Of a stretch of DNA of 64,000 bases, positions 34,889 to 45,681 are shown piece by piece. This stretch comes from Anaerobacillus isosaccharinicus. GTDB lineage: Bacteria > Bacillota > Bacilli > Bacillales > Anaerobacillaceae. The first letter of the stretch is position 1. Each line of letters begins with the position of its first letter. Location: NCBI RefSeq assembly GCF_001866075.3, contig NZ_CP063356.1:372001-436000 (forward strand), in the 5' to 3' direction. The translations under genes were made by a program, and so were the position numbers. The notes under the pieces are model-generated. The model saw only the letters and a program-made list of their open reading frames with translations, had not been told where the DNA came from and searched no databases.

Positions 34889-36242
34889 TTACACTGACTG
34901 TATTAACAGATAAGCCACAATCGCCATTTTATGAACAATTATTAGGAAAAGTGGATGATTATATCCTTCATTTAAGGGACAAGAAAGGGAGTTTTCTTGT
35001 AGATAAACAAACAGAAAAGAATATAAAATATTTCATAAATCGTGTAATGGATCAACCTTGGAAAAACCACTTATTATTAGGCGTTCTAATATACGGAGAA
35101 AATAAAGCTGATCCTGTTTATATTGAGTCTATAATAACTACTATAAATAAAAGATTTAAAGATATATTCGAAGTTTTTTCTTTAGAAAATATGGATAGTT
35201 TTGATGTTGAGAATCATATGTACCAATATTTAAAAGCTGATGTATTAAAGGAACATACAGATATTATGAGATCGCGATTATTAACTTTATATAAACCTCT
35301 AATTACATCAACAAAAAGATGGATACTATCCAATTTGGATAGTAATTCTCAAACACATTTGGAGAAGTACTTATTCAATACTCCTTCTTTCGACTCAAGA
35401 GAGTTTTCGTCTTTTCAGCTATCAAACCAAAAAAGTAAAGATACCCGTAAACAGGAAACGGATGCTCTAGTTAATTTATTACCACAAATTCGAGCAGAAG
35501 GTAATTTTAGATGGAATCAAGTCAATAGGTTAAGAAATGCCTTCCTAAATGCTCGTGAAAAAGTAACTACTTCAAAAATAGAATTACCATTTGAGTTTCA
35601 ATATGATGAACCGGATAGAATTAGCGAACGTCTATATTTTCGCCTCTGGGACAAAGCATCATTTATTCTACACCATAAAGATAAATTTGGATTGACGACA
35701 TTAAATTCTGCTGAAAAAAGAACGGGTAGCTATTCAAAGGAAAATAATCATTACTTTATAGAGTTTGTAAAGGCTGAAGTGATTAATAAAAATGAAGAAG
35801 CTGATGGGTTTTGGTTTACAGAAATTTTAAATGAGGGTGTTTTTGGATTTTGGCATCAAAGTATTGATGATATTCAAAGAAAGAAAAAAAAGTGAATTAT
35901 TGCTCTCTTGGGGATACGGAGAAAAAGGGAGCGATAAAATTCATTGTCCATTTCATTCTCGTATACGGGGAATAATATCACCGAATACATTTATCAAACA
36001 ACAACAACGACATTCAAAAGGAATATTGCTAGATATAGAACCCCTTTATACTGCAACAACTTTTGGTTTGTTAGCTTTAGATATATTTACAACAACCGGT
36101 GCAAGGGTAAATGAATTGTTGCAATTAACAAATACAAAAGAATGTATTAAAACTCTGCGAGTTAATGAAAGCCTAAAATATTCATTTAATGTTATCCCAA
36201 AAGGACGAGATTCAGTTGAAACTTTTTATATAAGTGAACACA
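34885..36242 (+). pseudogene. tnpB: Tn554-family transposase B (tnpB), 5' part
   Basis: It starts with GTG overlapping the tnpA stop. The first frame runs to 35895 and then shifts within an A-run (about 35,883-35,891) into SELLLSWGYGEKGSD and the catalytic start LDIFTTTGARVNELLQL (recombinase Arg). IS4 copy A cuts it at 36,243. The rest is at 37,643. Several lesions show that tnpB is inactive, so the element is probably immobile on its own. Confidence 0.8.
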
Positions 36243-36246
36243 CTAG

Positions 36247-37638
36247 TGTTGCATAAAATTTGACTGAATTTTCAGTCTTAAGGTTTTTCCTGTTTAGAGC
36301 CAAAAAAGTAAATACCTAAGCAAAGGTGGCTCCATCCATTTGGCATTTATTTACAATTAGACATTAGGGACGACGACAGTTTGTTTATTATGGAACGGCT
36401 TTTCCTTCAATTTTTCGAAGCCAGATATGTGCTGGCTTCCACAAGGCCGCTTTTAAGTAGCGACTAATTTGTAAGGTTTTTCGCTTGCTTTTCGTTTCGT
36501 GCTGAGCTAGAACATGTAGGCAAAAAACAATTAATGCGATAAACACTTGATTGTGGATTGCCCATTCGCTTTGACCGTAGAACTTTTTGATGCTGAGATG
36601 CTGTTTGATCCATTTGAAAAACAACTCAATCGCCCAACGTGACTTATACATCTCAGAAATTTCTTCAGCACTTAAATCAAACCGATTTGTGATTAAATGA
36701 AGTTCATTTCCTTTTGAATCAATTACTTTTAAAAGGCGAAAGTAGTTTTCAGCACGTTTTTGTGGTGTTCCAATTAAGATCATTTGATCCGATAAAACAG
36801 CCGAACTTTCTGGGAGTTTAAATTCGTAAACTTCCCGTATAACTGCGTTTTTACGTAGTCTAGAAAGAAAAAAGTAGCCTTCATCAGTCATGCGATCAAA
36901 GCGCTCATAATCAAGATAACCGCGGTCAAATACATACATGCATTCTCTGTCATCTACCATGATTTCTAGTTGACCACGATCATGTTCCTTTGCCGTTGTT
37001 ATCACAGCCTTTTCAGGGTAGGAAATCCCTTTTTCCATAAAAACAAGGCGCAAATGTAGCTTTACCCCCGCTTTTGTTTTGCGGAACTTTGCCCATTTGT
37101 GATTGGTTAAATTAAGTGGCAATGTGCTTGAATCAATGATCTTTAGCGGCATGATTAGCTTGGTGTAGTGTGTTTTCGCATGGATTTTCGAGACTAAATC
37201 CAGAAAAAGCCTTTGAAATAGATCTGGATTCATGCCATTCAAACGCCGTGAGAGCTGAGAGATACTGATCGAATCAAGGTTGACACCTTTTTGAAGCTGG
37301 TCATCAAAAAGACAGTCACTCAGCGCATGAAGACTTTCTACTTCTTCGAGCTGGGCGTAGAGTAATAATTTTAAAAATGATTCCGTCGTAAGTTTTTTCG
37401 TGTAGAAATCTAATTTCAATGTTTTCACCTGATCATCAAATAATTCGAGATTTATTGGTGAAAACCATTGTCCAAATGAAGTTTTTCGTGTAATCTTATC
37501 CATGTGATTGTTCCTTTATTATTGGATTTGGACGGGATTACCACCTGACTTATCCATTATAAAGGACTTTTTTATGCACGGAAGTAAATAATTGAACATT
37601 TTGAGTATTTTTAATAGTGGAATTTAATTAATGCAACA
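36247..37638 (-). mobile_element. IS4-family element, copy A (1,392 bp)
   Basis: The ends are TGTTGCAT and ATGCAACA, and CTAG is repeated on both sides (36243-36246 and 37639-37642). It interrupts tnpB. Copy B at 62,151-63,543 is the same apart from one A in a run upstream of the transposase. Confidence 0.9.
36388..37503 (-). CDS. IS4-family transposase, copy A
   Basis: The 371-residue protein has the IS4 core: KIIDSSTLPLN (first Asp, about 123), YVFDRGYLDYERF (second Asp, about 192) and the YREK signature YKSRWAIELFFKWIKQ (about 287-302) carrying the catalytic Glu. The N-terminal part is the usual IS4 helical domain. The frame is intact and the protein is identical to copy B, so the two copies are recently related. 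Confidence 0.92.
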   Translation of the reverse strand: MDKITRKTSFGQWFSPINLELFDDQVKTLKLDFYTKKLTTESFLKLLLYAQLEEVESLHALSDCLFDDQLQKGVNLDSISISQLSRRLNGMNPDLFQRLFLDLVSKIHAKTHYTKLIMPLKIIDSSTLPLNLTNHKWAKFRKTKAGVKLHLRLVFMEKGISYPEKAVITTAKEHDRGQLEIMVDDRECMYVFDRGYLDYERFDRMTDEGYFFLSRLRKNAVIREVYEFKLPESSAVLSDQMILIGTPQKRAENYFRLLKVIDSKGNELHLITNRFDLSAEEISEMYKSRWAIELFFKWIKQHLSIKKFYGQSEWAIHNQVFIALIVFCLHVLAQHETKSKRKTLQISRYLKAALWKPAHIWLRKIEGKAVP

Positions 37639-37642
37639 CTAG

Positions 37643-38436
37643 TGAAGTGAACAGACAATGAAATTAATTCAAAGGGTTAGTAAACTTTTAAAAGAGCACT
37701 ATGGTAGTGAAAGAATACCAAGTGTTTTTTATAGAGATTCAAGAAAACATATGTTTCTAGAGCCTAAACCATACTTCTTTCAATATAACAATACAGCATT
37801 TACGCAACCTACTGTTGAGGCATGTCTTAGATTTCTTATGCACGGATTAAGATTTGAATTAGAAAACGGAGATACGGTTGTAATAAAAACACATTTATTA
37901 CGTCATGCTTTTGCTACTGAAGCTGTTCAACGACAAAACTACCAATTGATATTGTAGCGAAGCTATTACACCAACGAGATGTTAAGGTAACTGGTTATTA
38001 CTCGGAACCTACCCCAAGTCAAGTTGCTCAAGCTGTTAGTGATTTACATGACGTTATTGCTGATTATGTAGATTTAGATGAAGTCGTATTAAGGAGTCCT
38101 GAAGAGCTACAAAAAGAACTTGAGGAATACAAAGAAAAAGTTGGTGTATTTAATAATGTTTTGGGTGGAACTTGTGTATCAGATTTTGTATGTCCCACTA
38201 AAATGCAGTGTTTAGGATGCCATGCCAAAGTCCCGCAACCTGAAAAGAGGCACGAATTAGAAGAAATAATAGAGCTTTCCAAGGACATGGAGAGACGTTT
38301 TATGAAAATGAACTTGCCAGTAGAAGTGAAAAAGGCAAAAGCAATGAGGAAGCACGCACGAAATGAATTAAAAGAAATAGAACTCATTGATAAATATCGG
38401 GAGGAACAAGACTATGAGCCACACATTCAATTGTAA
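37643..38436 (+). pseudogene. tnpB: Tn554-family transposase B (tnpB), 3' part
   Basis: Behind the IS the tnpB frame continues with VSKLLKEHYGSERIPS, then the recombinase motif KTHLLRHAFATEAVQ (His-x-x-Arg region). A shift near 37,945 is followed in the next frame by LPIDIVAKLLHQRDVKVTGYYSEPT (catalytic Tyr region) and the C-terminal Cys-rich CVSDFVCPTKMQCLGC typical of Tn554 TnpB. Another shift lies near 37,656. The stop at 38436 is provided by the IS21 end; natively the frame would end HIQFGK. Confidence 0.8.
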
Positions 38437-38551
38437 CTGCTAAACTAAAATAGACAGTTTCCGACAAATAATTTTGAACACTTATTTACCAAATATTCTT
38501 CTAACAGTATGATAGTTTTATATTATTTTTACTGTTGGGGGGCTTTGAAAG

Positions 38552-40136
38552 GTGGAAAAGTGGTTGAAGTATGTGGAAATTAAACGAATGTTAGAGCAAG
38601 GGTATTCGAAGGCTAAGGTTGCAGAAAAGTTTAATATTTCAAGAGGAACATTGTACAAGTATTTGAACATGACTCCTGATGAAATGAGTACTTGGTTAGC
38701 TTCTAGTAAGACGAGACGAAAAAAGTTGGATGTGTTTAAAGGGATGATTATAAATTGGCTGAAAGATTGTCCTGATGTTACTGCAGCTCAAATTTTTGAT
38801 TGGCTTCAAGACCGTTTTCCAGAATATAAGATTGGTGAAAGTAGCGTTAGGAGTTACGTTCGTAACTTGAGAAAGGAATATGATCTTCCTAAAACTAAGG
38901 GGGAAAGACAATATCAAGCAGTTGAAGATATGCCAATGGGACAGCAGGCCCAAGTAGATTTTGGACAAATAAAAGTAAAAACTATTGAAGGAAAGATAGT
39001 GAAACTGTACTTTGTAGCGTTTGTTCTATCCAACTCCAGGTACAAATATGTGGAGTGGTTGAATCGTCCTTTCACTACAAAAGATTTAATTATGGCTCAC
39101 GAAAATGCTTTTCAATACTTTGGTGGAATACCTTATGAAATCGTGTATGATCAAGATCGAATTATTATTGTTAGCGAAAACTATGGAGATCTTATCATGA
39201 CGAAAGAGTTTGAAGCATTCGTCTCTCGCGTCAACTGAAATTATATATGTGTAGGGCTTTTGATCCCCAAAGTAAAGGGAGAATTGAAAATGTGGTAGGG
39301 TTTGTAAAGAAAAACTTCGCAAAGTATCGCACTTTCACTAATATCGATGTCTGGAATGAGCAGTGCCTACGTTGGTTAGAGAGAACTGGGAATGGTAAGA
39401 TCCATAATATAACAAAAAAAGACCAGTCGAAGTGTTTCTAGAAGAAAAGAAACATTTACGACCGGCCCTTCCGCTTATTGATGCGACCAACAACAATAAG
39501 CAAAATTACACAAATCTTAATTCAAGTATAACAAGGACGGTTCGTAAGGACAATACTATTCTATTTAAATCAAACCGTTATAGTGTTCCTCTCGGAACCT
39601 ATTCACCATTTGGAACAGTCGTTGCACTAGTGGTAGAAGAACCGTCGTTAAAAATTATTAATCAAGAAACTGGTGAAATGATAGGTGAACATGAAATTTC
39701 ACTGGAAGCAGGTAAACTTATACAAGATCGTAAACATACCAGAGATCGCAATAAAGGAATAGCTGAATTCGTTGACTTGGTAGCTAATCATTTCGAAAAT
39801 AAGGAACTTGCCCTTGAGTATATTGTAAAAGTTCGTGAAGCATATCCTAGATATATTCGTGATCAACTTCAGTTAATGTCTAAACATATTGATCTGGCAT
39901 CGTCAAAAGAGAAAAATGAAGCACTTCATAAGTGTATGAAATTAAAATTGTTTAGCGCATCTGAATTCGCTGATATGATTGAACACGTCAAACGCCAACG
40001 ACAAGTAAACAATACAGTACCAACCGCTAGTGATAAAGTTGTTCAACCATTACATGTACAAGGAAGTGCTGCTCTCCATGTAAAGCCAATTCTCCGGAAT
40101 ATTGATGAATACATCTCTATTATGGAGGGGAGCTGA
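38552..40136 (+). pseudogene. istA: IS21 istA transposase with two frameshifts
   Basis: The three frames 38552-39238, 39247-39441 and 39432-40136 join to one IstA of about 525 residues: HTH KAKVAEKFNISRGTLYKYL, then the integrase core with QAQVDFGQIKVK (Asp), EIVYDQDRIIIV (Asp) and DPQSKGRIENVVGFVK (Glu). Shifts lie near 39,225 and in the A-run at 39,414-39,421. The C-terminal part (39432-40136) has the usual IstA beta domain. As the gene is broken, this copy cannot move unaided. It ends two bases before istB. Confidence 0.8.
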
Positions 40137-40138
40137 AG

Positions 40139-40903
40139 ATGACGGATTTAAAAGGATTGCAAGATTTATTTCGAACCTTAAGATTAGCTGAAACCGCTGC
40201 TCAGCTTCCGGAACTGATCAAAAAGGCTGAAACAAAGGAGTTATCTTATCAAAAATTTTTACTCGAAGTTATGGGATATGAACAAAAACGAAGAGAAGAA
40301 AAAATGTTTGAAAAACGCTTGAAATGGGCAGATTTCCCTTACTTTAAAGTTTTGGATGAGTTTAATTTAAATGAACAAAATTCATTGAGCCAAAGGCAAT
40401 TCAACCAACTTAGGGACCTGACCTGGATTGATCAACTTTATAACATACTACTATTAGGACCGACAGGTACTGGAAAGACTTTTTTATCAATAGGTCTTGG
40501 TATAGAAGCAATTCAAAGAGGTTATAAGGTCACATTTATCACAATGGGTGAACTTATTCATACGCTGAAAACAGAAGAAATAACGAGAAAATCTCAATTG
40601 CGATTGAAGAGATTACGAACCTCGAATCTAGTGATAATTGATGATCTAATGTTTATGGCAATGGATCAACGAGAAGCTAATTTATTCTTTCATTTAATTA
40701 ATGATTTATATAACTCTTCCTCTATCATTTTGACCTCAAATAAAGGGCCAAGTGAATGGGGAGAACTTCTCGGTGATCCAGCAATTACAACCGCAATTTT
40801 AGATAGAATTATTCATCGTGCCGAGATCATACAGTTCACTGATGATAGTTACCGAATGAAGCACAGAACTTCCATTTTCAAGAAAGGAAATGTTCAAAAT
40901 TAA
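40139..40903 (+). CDS. istB: IS21 IstB ATPase
   Basis: The intact 254-residue AAA+ ATPase has Walker A LLGPTGTGKTFLS (about residues 104-116) and Walker B NLVIIDDLMF (about 164-173), followed by SSIILTSNKGPSEWGE, the classical IstB sensor motif. IstB binds target DNA and activates IstA. It follows istA by two bases. It is complete even though istA is broken. Confidence 0.9.
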   Translation: MTDLKGLQDLFRTLRLAETAAQLPELIKKAETKELSYQKFLLEVMGYEQKRREEKMFEKRLKWADFPYFKVLDEFNLNEQNSLSQRQFNQLRDLTWIDQLYNILLLGPTGTGKTFLSIGLGIEAIQRGYKVTFITMGELIHTLKTEEITRKSQLRLKRLRTSNLVIIDDLMFMAMDQREANLFFHLINDLYNSSSIILTSNKGPSEWGELLGDPAITTAILDRIIHRAEIIQFTDDSYRMKHRTSIFKKGNVQN

Positions 40904-41397
40904 TTAGCAAAAAGTGTTCATTTTTACTTGACGGTCACATCAATTCGGCAAATGATAGGCAGTGGCTAAAAAGAACACATCAAAAGCGAAGGAATCGTTC
41001 TGTAGAATTAGGAAAACAAGCAATAAATTTATTAGTTAAGAAAGGTAAACCTGTAACATATACAAATGTAGCCGCTATTTCTAAAGAAATTGATCCCGAA
41101 GGGAATGGAATACATCCGAATACCATACGGACAAATGAACAGTTGTATGACCATTATAAACAACATAGTTTAACATATAAGCAGAAAGAGAATAGCAAAA
41201 ATGTAAAATTCACCTTAAATACTGATATAGATATAGATTTTCGTAAGTTAAAACCCAATCGAAGTATTGAGAGTGCACAAAGAAAATACATGAAATTATC
41301 AAAAAAGGAACTGGTACAACGACTGATCCAGTCGGAACAATACATTGCAGAAAATAATTCAAAATGGGTGGCTAATTATTTTGAGATGTTTAAGTAG

Positions 41398-41763
41398 GTG
41401 ACACACCGTAAGTATCATCTGCCTTCTTCTACAAACGAGGTGTAAGTACCACAACAAAAAACAGATTATTGTTGTGGTAAATGAGGTCATTCGTAGTACG
41501 AAAAAGGATAGGTTGAGCAGATATATTCACTGCTCTCCTATCATTCTTCTTTTGTCTATTATAATGTGTGACATTTTATATTATTAATTACATTATAAAA
41601 GGTTTTAATTATTTACTTGACTTTTAATAAAATTCTTCTACTACGCCATAGACTCTCTTCCGTAACCTGGACCTATTGTATGCATCCCTTCACTGTAACA
41701 ACTGAATTTTGCCAAACTTCAAAAAACAAAGAAGACTGCCTCCCCCGAGACAGCCCCTTTCTT
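41398..41763. other. Region between tnpC and spoVR with the spoVR terminator
   Basis: The right end of the Tn554-family element should lie here. A hairpin ACCACAACA/TGTTGTGGT occurs near 41,450-41,481. At 41,721-41,765 the minus strand forms an imperfect GC-rich stem (AGAAG...CTGTCTC with GAGGCAGTCTTCTT) followed by TTTGTTTTTTG, a good terminator for spoVR. No gene was seen. Confidence 0.5.
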
Positions 41764-42401
41764 CTACAAATACCTTCTATGAATTTTCTTCCCATCATAC
41801 GAAAACACAATCTGCTTCTCTGAAACTTGCGATTCCATATGCACCGTTCTGCCCCATAGTTGATGGAGGTATGGCATTACTTTCTCTAAATATTTGATAT
41901 CAAGCTCGATGCCTTCATAATAATGAGTAAGGTAAAGTTCTCCGTTTTTCATGTAATCTCCATCGGTGACAGAGATGAATGGAAAACCACCGTTGACTCG
42001 CATACTAATCAGCTGATCGCGAACCTCCTGCCATGCTTTGTCAACGATCTTGTAATCGCGGCCTTGCTTTTGAAAGAGGTACATATCTTCACGTAGAACA
42101 AGATCCTTCGTTAAATAATTTCGGATGAATGAAATATCACTTTCGATCTCCCTCACTTCAAACATCTTCTCACGACCACTGTTCGGTTGAACGCCACGCT
42201 TTATCATTTCTTCTGTTGGGTTGTTGTAGCGTTCTTCAATGTCTTCAAAAATCTTCAATCCTAAATAATACGGGTTGATCTGAGTTTTCGATGGTTGCAC
42301 TACACCAGCATTTAGTTTAGCAAATTCAATTGCTTCGTCTGAGGTGAGATCCATCTCCCGTAAGATGCGCTGATGCCAATACGAAGCCCAGCCTTCGTTC
42401 A
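41764..42401 (-). pseudogene. spoVR: spoVR, 3' half (split by an integrated element)
   Basis: The frame encodes the last 212 or so residues of SpoVR (stage V sporulation protein R, involved in spore cortex formation): [36 protein letters not shown], then [17 protein letters not shown] and the C-terminus. The 5' half is at 63,844 onwards. The junction is the direct repeat 42,378-42,401, which encodes (M)NEGWASY. Before excision only a fragment could be made, for example from ATG 42354. After excision the reading frame is continuous, so this is a reversible split rather than a dead gene. Confidence 0.9.
42378..42401. repeat. Left attachment repeat of the spoVR element
   Basis: A 24-bp sequence is identical to 63,858-63,881. 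It contains a palindrome, ACGAAG and CTTCGT around CCCAGC, as expected for a serine recombinase site. It codes for NEGWASY of SpoVR in both places. Confidence 0.9.
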
Positions 42402-42411
42402 GTAAAGGTGC

Positions 42412-43176
42412 TTATTTTAGCATTTGATTAATAAAGGTATATAATAAATTAATATCACTATTTTTAATTGTGTTTTCACAGATCCAATTATTATCTTGAA
42501 TGGAAACTTGATTTGCCTTACCAGGTTTAAGAACATTTGATATACAACCAACAATTGCTTTTAATTCATCTGCAGATTTCCACTTTTTTTTGTATACATG
42601 ATCAACAGTTTCAATATATGCTAGTGCATGTTTACACAAGTCCGGATATTCTATTTCAGCTGCTTGTACTAATAAATTTTCAAGAGTTCCAAAATCAGCA
42701 TTATTAGGGAATACATATATTCCTACTTTCACTTTTGCACTGGTGATTAATACTTTTCCAAGTCTTGCTTCCTCAAAAGCCTTTGAAAATTTCTCCTCTT
42801 CAATATTAATTAAAGCATCTTTTACTTTATTAAATTTTTCATTGGCTATATATTTATCAGCATCACAAAAAACTCCTACACCTATTAATTCAGAAACATT
42901 AATATTTCCAAGTGTTACATCAATTGCAGAAAATATTTCTGTTTCTCCACCAGCCGATTGAATAGCTATTGAATATTCATTAGATTGGTAAAAGAAAGGT
43001 ACAGGCATTCTTTTTAATAAATCTCCTTGAAATGGAAATTTATTAGGGATAATTCTCTTCCAAAAAGGATCTAAATCATCCATATCCCTAATTAAATTTA
43101 AATTAAATAGTTTTAACAATCTGCCTATAGCAGCCACGTCATGCGGGCCTTCAACCACAAAATAAAAATACTTCAC
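42412..43176 (-). CDS. TOPRIM-domain protein (partner of OLD-type ATPase; PARIS-like)
   Basis: The 254-residue protein has a TOPRIM-type pattern: the acidic start YFVVEGPHDVAAIGRLL (Glu at about 9) and the DxD in VGVFCDADKY (about 101-103). DUF3226/DUF4435-like proteins of this size act as nuclease partners of ATPases. It starts with GTG directly behind the TAA of the ATPase gene (TAAGTG), so the two are translationally coupled. The stop codon is 11 bp from the attachment repeat. Co-directional spoVR follows, without a visible terminator. Together with the ATPase it resembles the AriA-AriB (PARIS) arrangement, or an OLD nuclease split into two chains. Confidence 0.75.
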   Translation of the reverse strand: MKYFYFVVEGPHDVAAIGRLLKLFNLNLIRDMDDLDPFWKRIIPNKFPFQGDLLKRMPVPFFYQSNEYSIAIQSAGGETEIFSAIDVTLGNINVSELIGVGVFCDADKYIANEKFNKVKDALINIEEEKFSKAFEEARLGKVLITSAKVKVGIYVFPNNADFGTLENLLVQAAEIEYPDLCKHALAYIETVDHVYKKKWKSADELKAIVGCISNVLKPGKANQVSIQDNNWICENTIKNSDINLLYTFINQMLK

Positions 43177-44301
43177 TTACCTCACATCCTGCCCAAAATG
43201 GTACCTAAGTTCTTTTAATTTTTCACCAGAGAACCTTTTCACAATATTTCCATCCTCTGATTGTTCCAACCTATAAACGCTAATTTTAGATATCTCCTCA
43301 GTTGCACCAAGTACTGCATCAATCGCTTCTAGACTATGGGTTGTTGCAAAAATTTGAACATTAAATTCTTTACTAGCATTTACAAGCCAACTAAAGTATT
43401 CACCTAGAACACTTGTATGAATACCTGTTTCTAATTCATCTATTAATAGAATACCATTTTGGCACCTTACCAACGCAGATGCTAAAGTTAGTGCTTTTCT
43501 TACACCATCTCCAAACATTGTTACCGGTGTTAGTCCCATAATTTTATGATCTATGAAAGGAATAGGGAAACTACGGTAATTATTAGAGGATTTTGGCATT
43601 AATAGTTCTATTCCAACGATATTATTATCAAAGTACTTTAAAGCATTTATGACTTTAGGACGATATCCTGATAAAATAACCTCATTTAAATCTCTAACCA
43701 TATAAGACCTAACTCTATGATCAATCGGAGTTACAAAATTTGATGAGATAATTTTTTCTTCATCTTTAAAAAAAGGAATTCTATCCTTTTCTGTAAAAAA
43801 AATATTCTTATTATATTCCTTCTTGCTTGAATCCTTATACCGAACATTAACTTTCTGGATTCTTTGTTCTTCATCACTTGAGTCACTAGAAACGATTTCT
43901 CCATCGAGATCATTTTCTTCAAACAAACTATTCTGCCTAGCTTCAAAATAAAGTTCCTCTTCGAGTTTCATTCCTATCTCTATTTCTTTTCCATTTAATA
44001 AGAATGAAATTTCAATATCATCCCTTTTTGATTGATAATTATCTAATGGAAATAACCAACTAATACATTCAAATAATGATAACCTACCTACAGAAGGCAT
44101 TGCATTTCTTTCCCTTAGGCGAGCAACTTGAAAAATATTAGCTGGAGAAGCTGGGTTTAAAAATAATTCAACCGCTTCTAAGACTGATGTTTTTCCTGAG
44201 TTATTGTTTCCAACCAATAGGTTAATTTCATTTAAATTCGTTAGTTTAGCATTTTTTATTCGCCGAAATCTTTTTATAAAAAGTTCTTCTATATGCCTCA
44301 C
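43177..44301 (-). CDS. OLD-type AAA/ABC ATPase (PARIS AriA-like)
   Basis: The protein has about 374 residues with Walker A LLVGNNNSGKTS (about residues 24-35), Walker B ILLIDELETGIHTS (about 280-293) and the H-switch ATTHSLEAIDA. A middle insertion (about 105-180) is charged and probably dimerising. This is the OLD/RecF-like fold of defence ATPases (AriA, GajA, Septu). It lacks its own TOPRIM domain, which is supplied by the next gene. I start at GTG 44301 because AAAGGAGTG is well placed; the ORF could begin further upstream. The genes are alone in their operon. Confidence 0.8.
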   Translation of the reverse strand: MRHIEELFIKRFRRIKNAKLTNLNEINLLVGNNNSGKTSVLEAVELFLNPASPANIFQVARLRERNAMPSVGRLSLFECISWLFPLDNYQSKRDDIEISFLLNGKEIEIGMKLEEELYFEARQNSLFEENDLDGEIVSSDSSDEEQRIQKVNVRYKDSSKKEYNKNIFFTEKDRIPFFKDEEKIISSNFVTPIDHRVRSYMVRDLNEVILSGYRPKVINALKYFDNNIVGIELLMPKSSNNYRSFPIPFIDHKIMGLTPVTMFGDGVRKALTLASALVRCQNGILLIDELETGIHTSVLGEYFSWLVNASKEFNVQIFATTHSLEAIDAVLGATEEISKISVYRLEQSEDGNIVKRFSGEKLKELRYHFGQDVR

Positions 44302-44927
44302 GCTTATCACTCCTTTCAAAATCACTATTTATATTCTATTATAAACATTAAATTATCACTTAAACAATTTGTCTTTGATTAATGAAAGCAAGAAGTTTGG
44401 ATTTAGTTAAAAACTACATCTGTAATCTACTAGCTTTGTTGTATTACTTCTACTGTAAGTAATATTTTCCCTCTATTATTTTTGGATAATTACTGAATAA
44501 AAGTAAAAAATTACTTTCAAACGAATACATTTCAAAATGCTTCTTACCTTCATATATTATAGGAAGCATATTCACTCTTTATTTTAAGGATTTGTAATCA
44601 TAATACTAAAATACTTTTAAAAATGCCAATTTTTAAATAGATTTCCTCTCTTCTGTACTTTTTTAATTTTTTCCTAAATACCGAACCCTTTTGAATAGTT
44701 TCAACCTAATCCCCGAAACCATGTTTATAACCTTGTCCACCTGTACATAATAATGAACATGTACAAGCCTATTCCAGCTAGATCCCTTGATGTTATTGGT
44801 CGGAGTTTAGGCACACTCGGGATCCCGTGCTGGCCTATTCGCCGAGTAATTTTTAGTCCGTGATTGCCTAATTACCGAATAAGTAAAAATGAAAAAACCA
44901 CTTGTTTGGACAAGTGGGCATAAATTA
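44302..44927. other. Intergenic stretch with terminator at 44,892-44,917
   Basis: The promoter of the OLD/TOPRIM pair should lie near 44,330-44,600 but was not assigned. At 44898-44917 CCACTTG and CAAGTGG pair with a 6-nt loop, and the minus strand continues with TTTTTT, so it ends the recombinase operon. Around 44,770-44,860 an imperfect inverted repeat occurs (TATTCCAGCTAGATCCC against GGGATCCCGTGCTGGCCTAT). No gene was seen. Confidence 0.5.
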
Positions 44928-45677
44928 TTAAAAGAGTAAGTATTGGGTACCTCTTTTCTCCTCCAAAGCTTCATTATGTGTGAACTGGAAAGATGGAAGA
45001 TCGTACTTAAATCTTACTTCAACTTTAAATTTTTGATTGCTTATTTTTTTGATTTCAATCGCCGACACAATTTCTGTTACTAACAAGCGCCATTCGTGCT
45101 TACAAATGTCTTCTCGTTGCTTTTTTAGAGCATTTATTATAGGTAGCCAATAGTTTTCATTTGTGAGAACTTCATTAATTAGCTCTTTTTGTTTGCTAAT
45201 ATTTTGGAGCTCTTGTTCAAGAAACTCAACTTTCTTAGATAGATCAATCTTAAAGAGTGTGAAGGATTCGATAAAATTTCTGTTATTTTCACTGAACTCT
45301 AAATGAGTTAGTTTGTGGATTTTATATTCAATTTCGCGTTGCTTTTTATTATTTTGCTCAATGCCGTCTTGAATAATTTTATATTTTTTATTCAATTTAT
45401 CAATATCATTGTTAAGTCCAATTTTTATTTTATTTACAAGACTAGTACCAGCAAACCTATTCAATTCAGAACGAATTCTTTCTTTAAGGACATTATCAAA
45501 TACTTCCGCCTTAATACGAAGCTGTTTGCATTTGTCACTTTTACATGCGTACAGTCTATTACCAGATGTTCTACCTTTCGTTTCTTGGTTGATTGGTGTT
45601 AGGTGGTTATTACAAGAGGTACATATTGCTACATTTCTTACGAGGTAATTCGTATCTAAGAACTTGGGATCAACCAT
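44928..45677 (-). pseudogene. Large serine recombinase, C-terminal part
   Basis: The 249 residues contain the zinc-ribbon CTSCNNHLTP...CKSDKCKQL (about 18-50) and a long coiled coil (about 90-190), both typical of the C-terminal region of large serine recombinases. It starts 4 bp downstream of the N-terminal part (45,682). The middle (the end of the recombinase domain, normally about 60-80 residues) is missing, so a deletion removed it. It may be made as a fragment. The gene is probably dead. Confidence 0.7.
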
Positions 45678-45681
45678 TTTC

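Larger units (their letters stand above)
38432..40939 (+). mobile_element. IS21-family element (2,508 bp)
   Basis: The ends TGTAACTG... and ...CGGTCACA form a degenerate inverted repeat, and TCAAT is duplicated on both sides (38427-38431 and 40940-40944). The order istA-istB is that of IS21. It sits in tnpC of the Tn554-family element. Confidence 0.85.
38414..41397 (+). pseudogene. tnpC: Tn554-family tnpC, interrupted by IS21
   Basis: ATG 38414 starts MSHTFN (38414-38431), the IS21 element follows, and after one TCAAT duplication the same frame resumes at 40945 with SANDRQWLKRTHQKRRNRSVEL and runs to 41397. The joined product has about 156 residues, with the basic helical start and coiled C-terminus of TnpC. 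The start overlaps the end of tnpB, as in Tn554. The gene is otherwise without shifts, so IS21 entered an intact tnpC. Confidence 0.8.
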
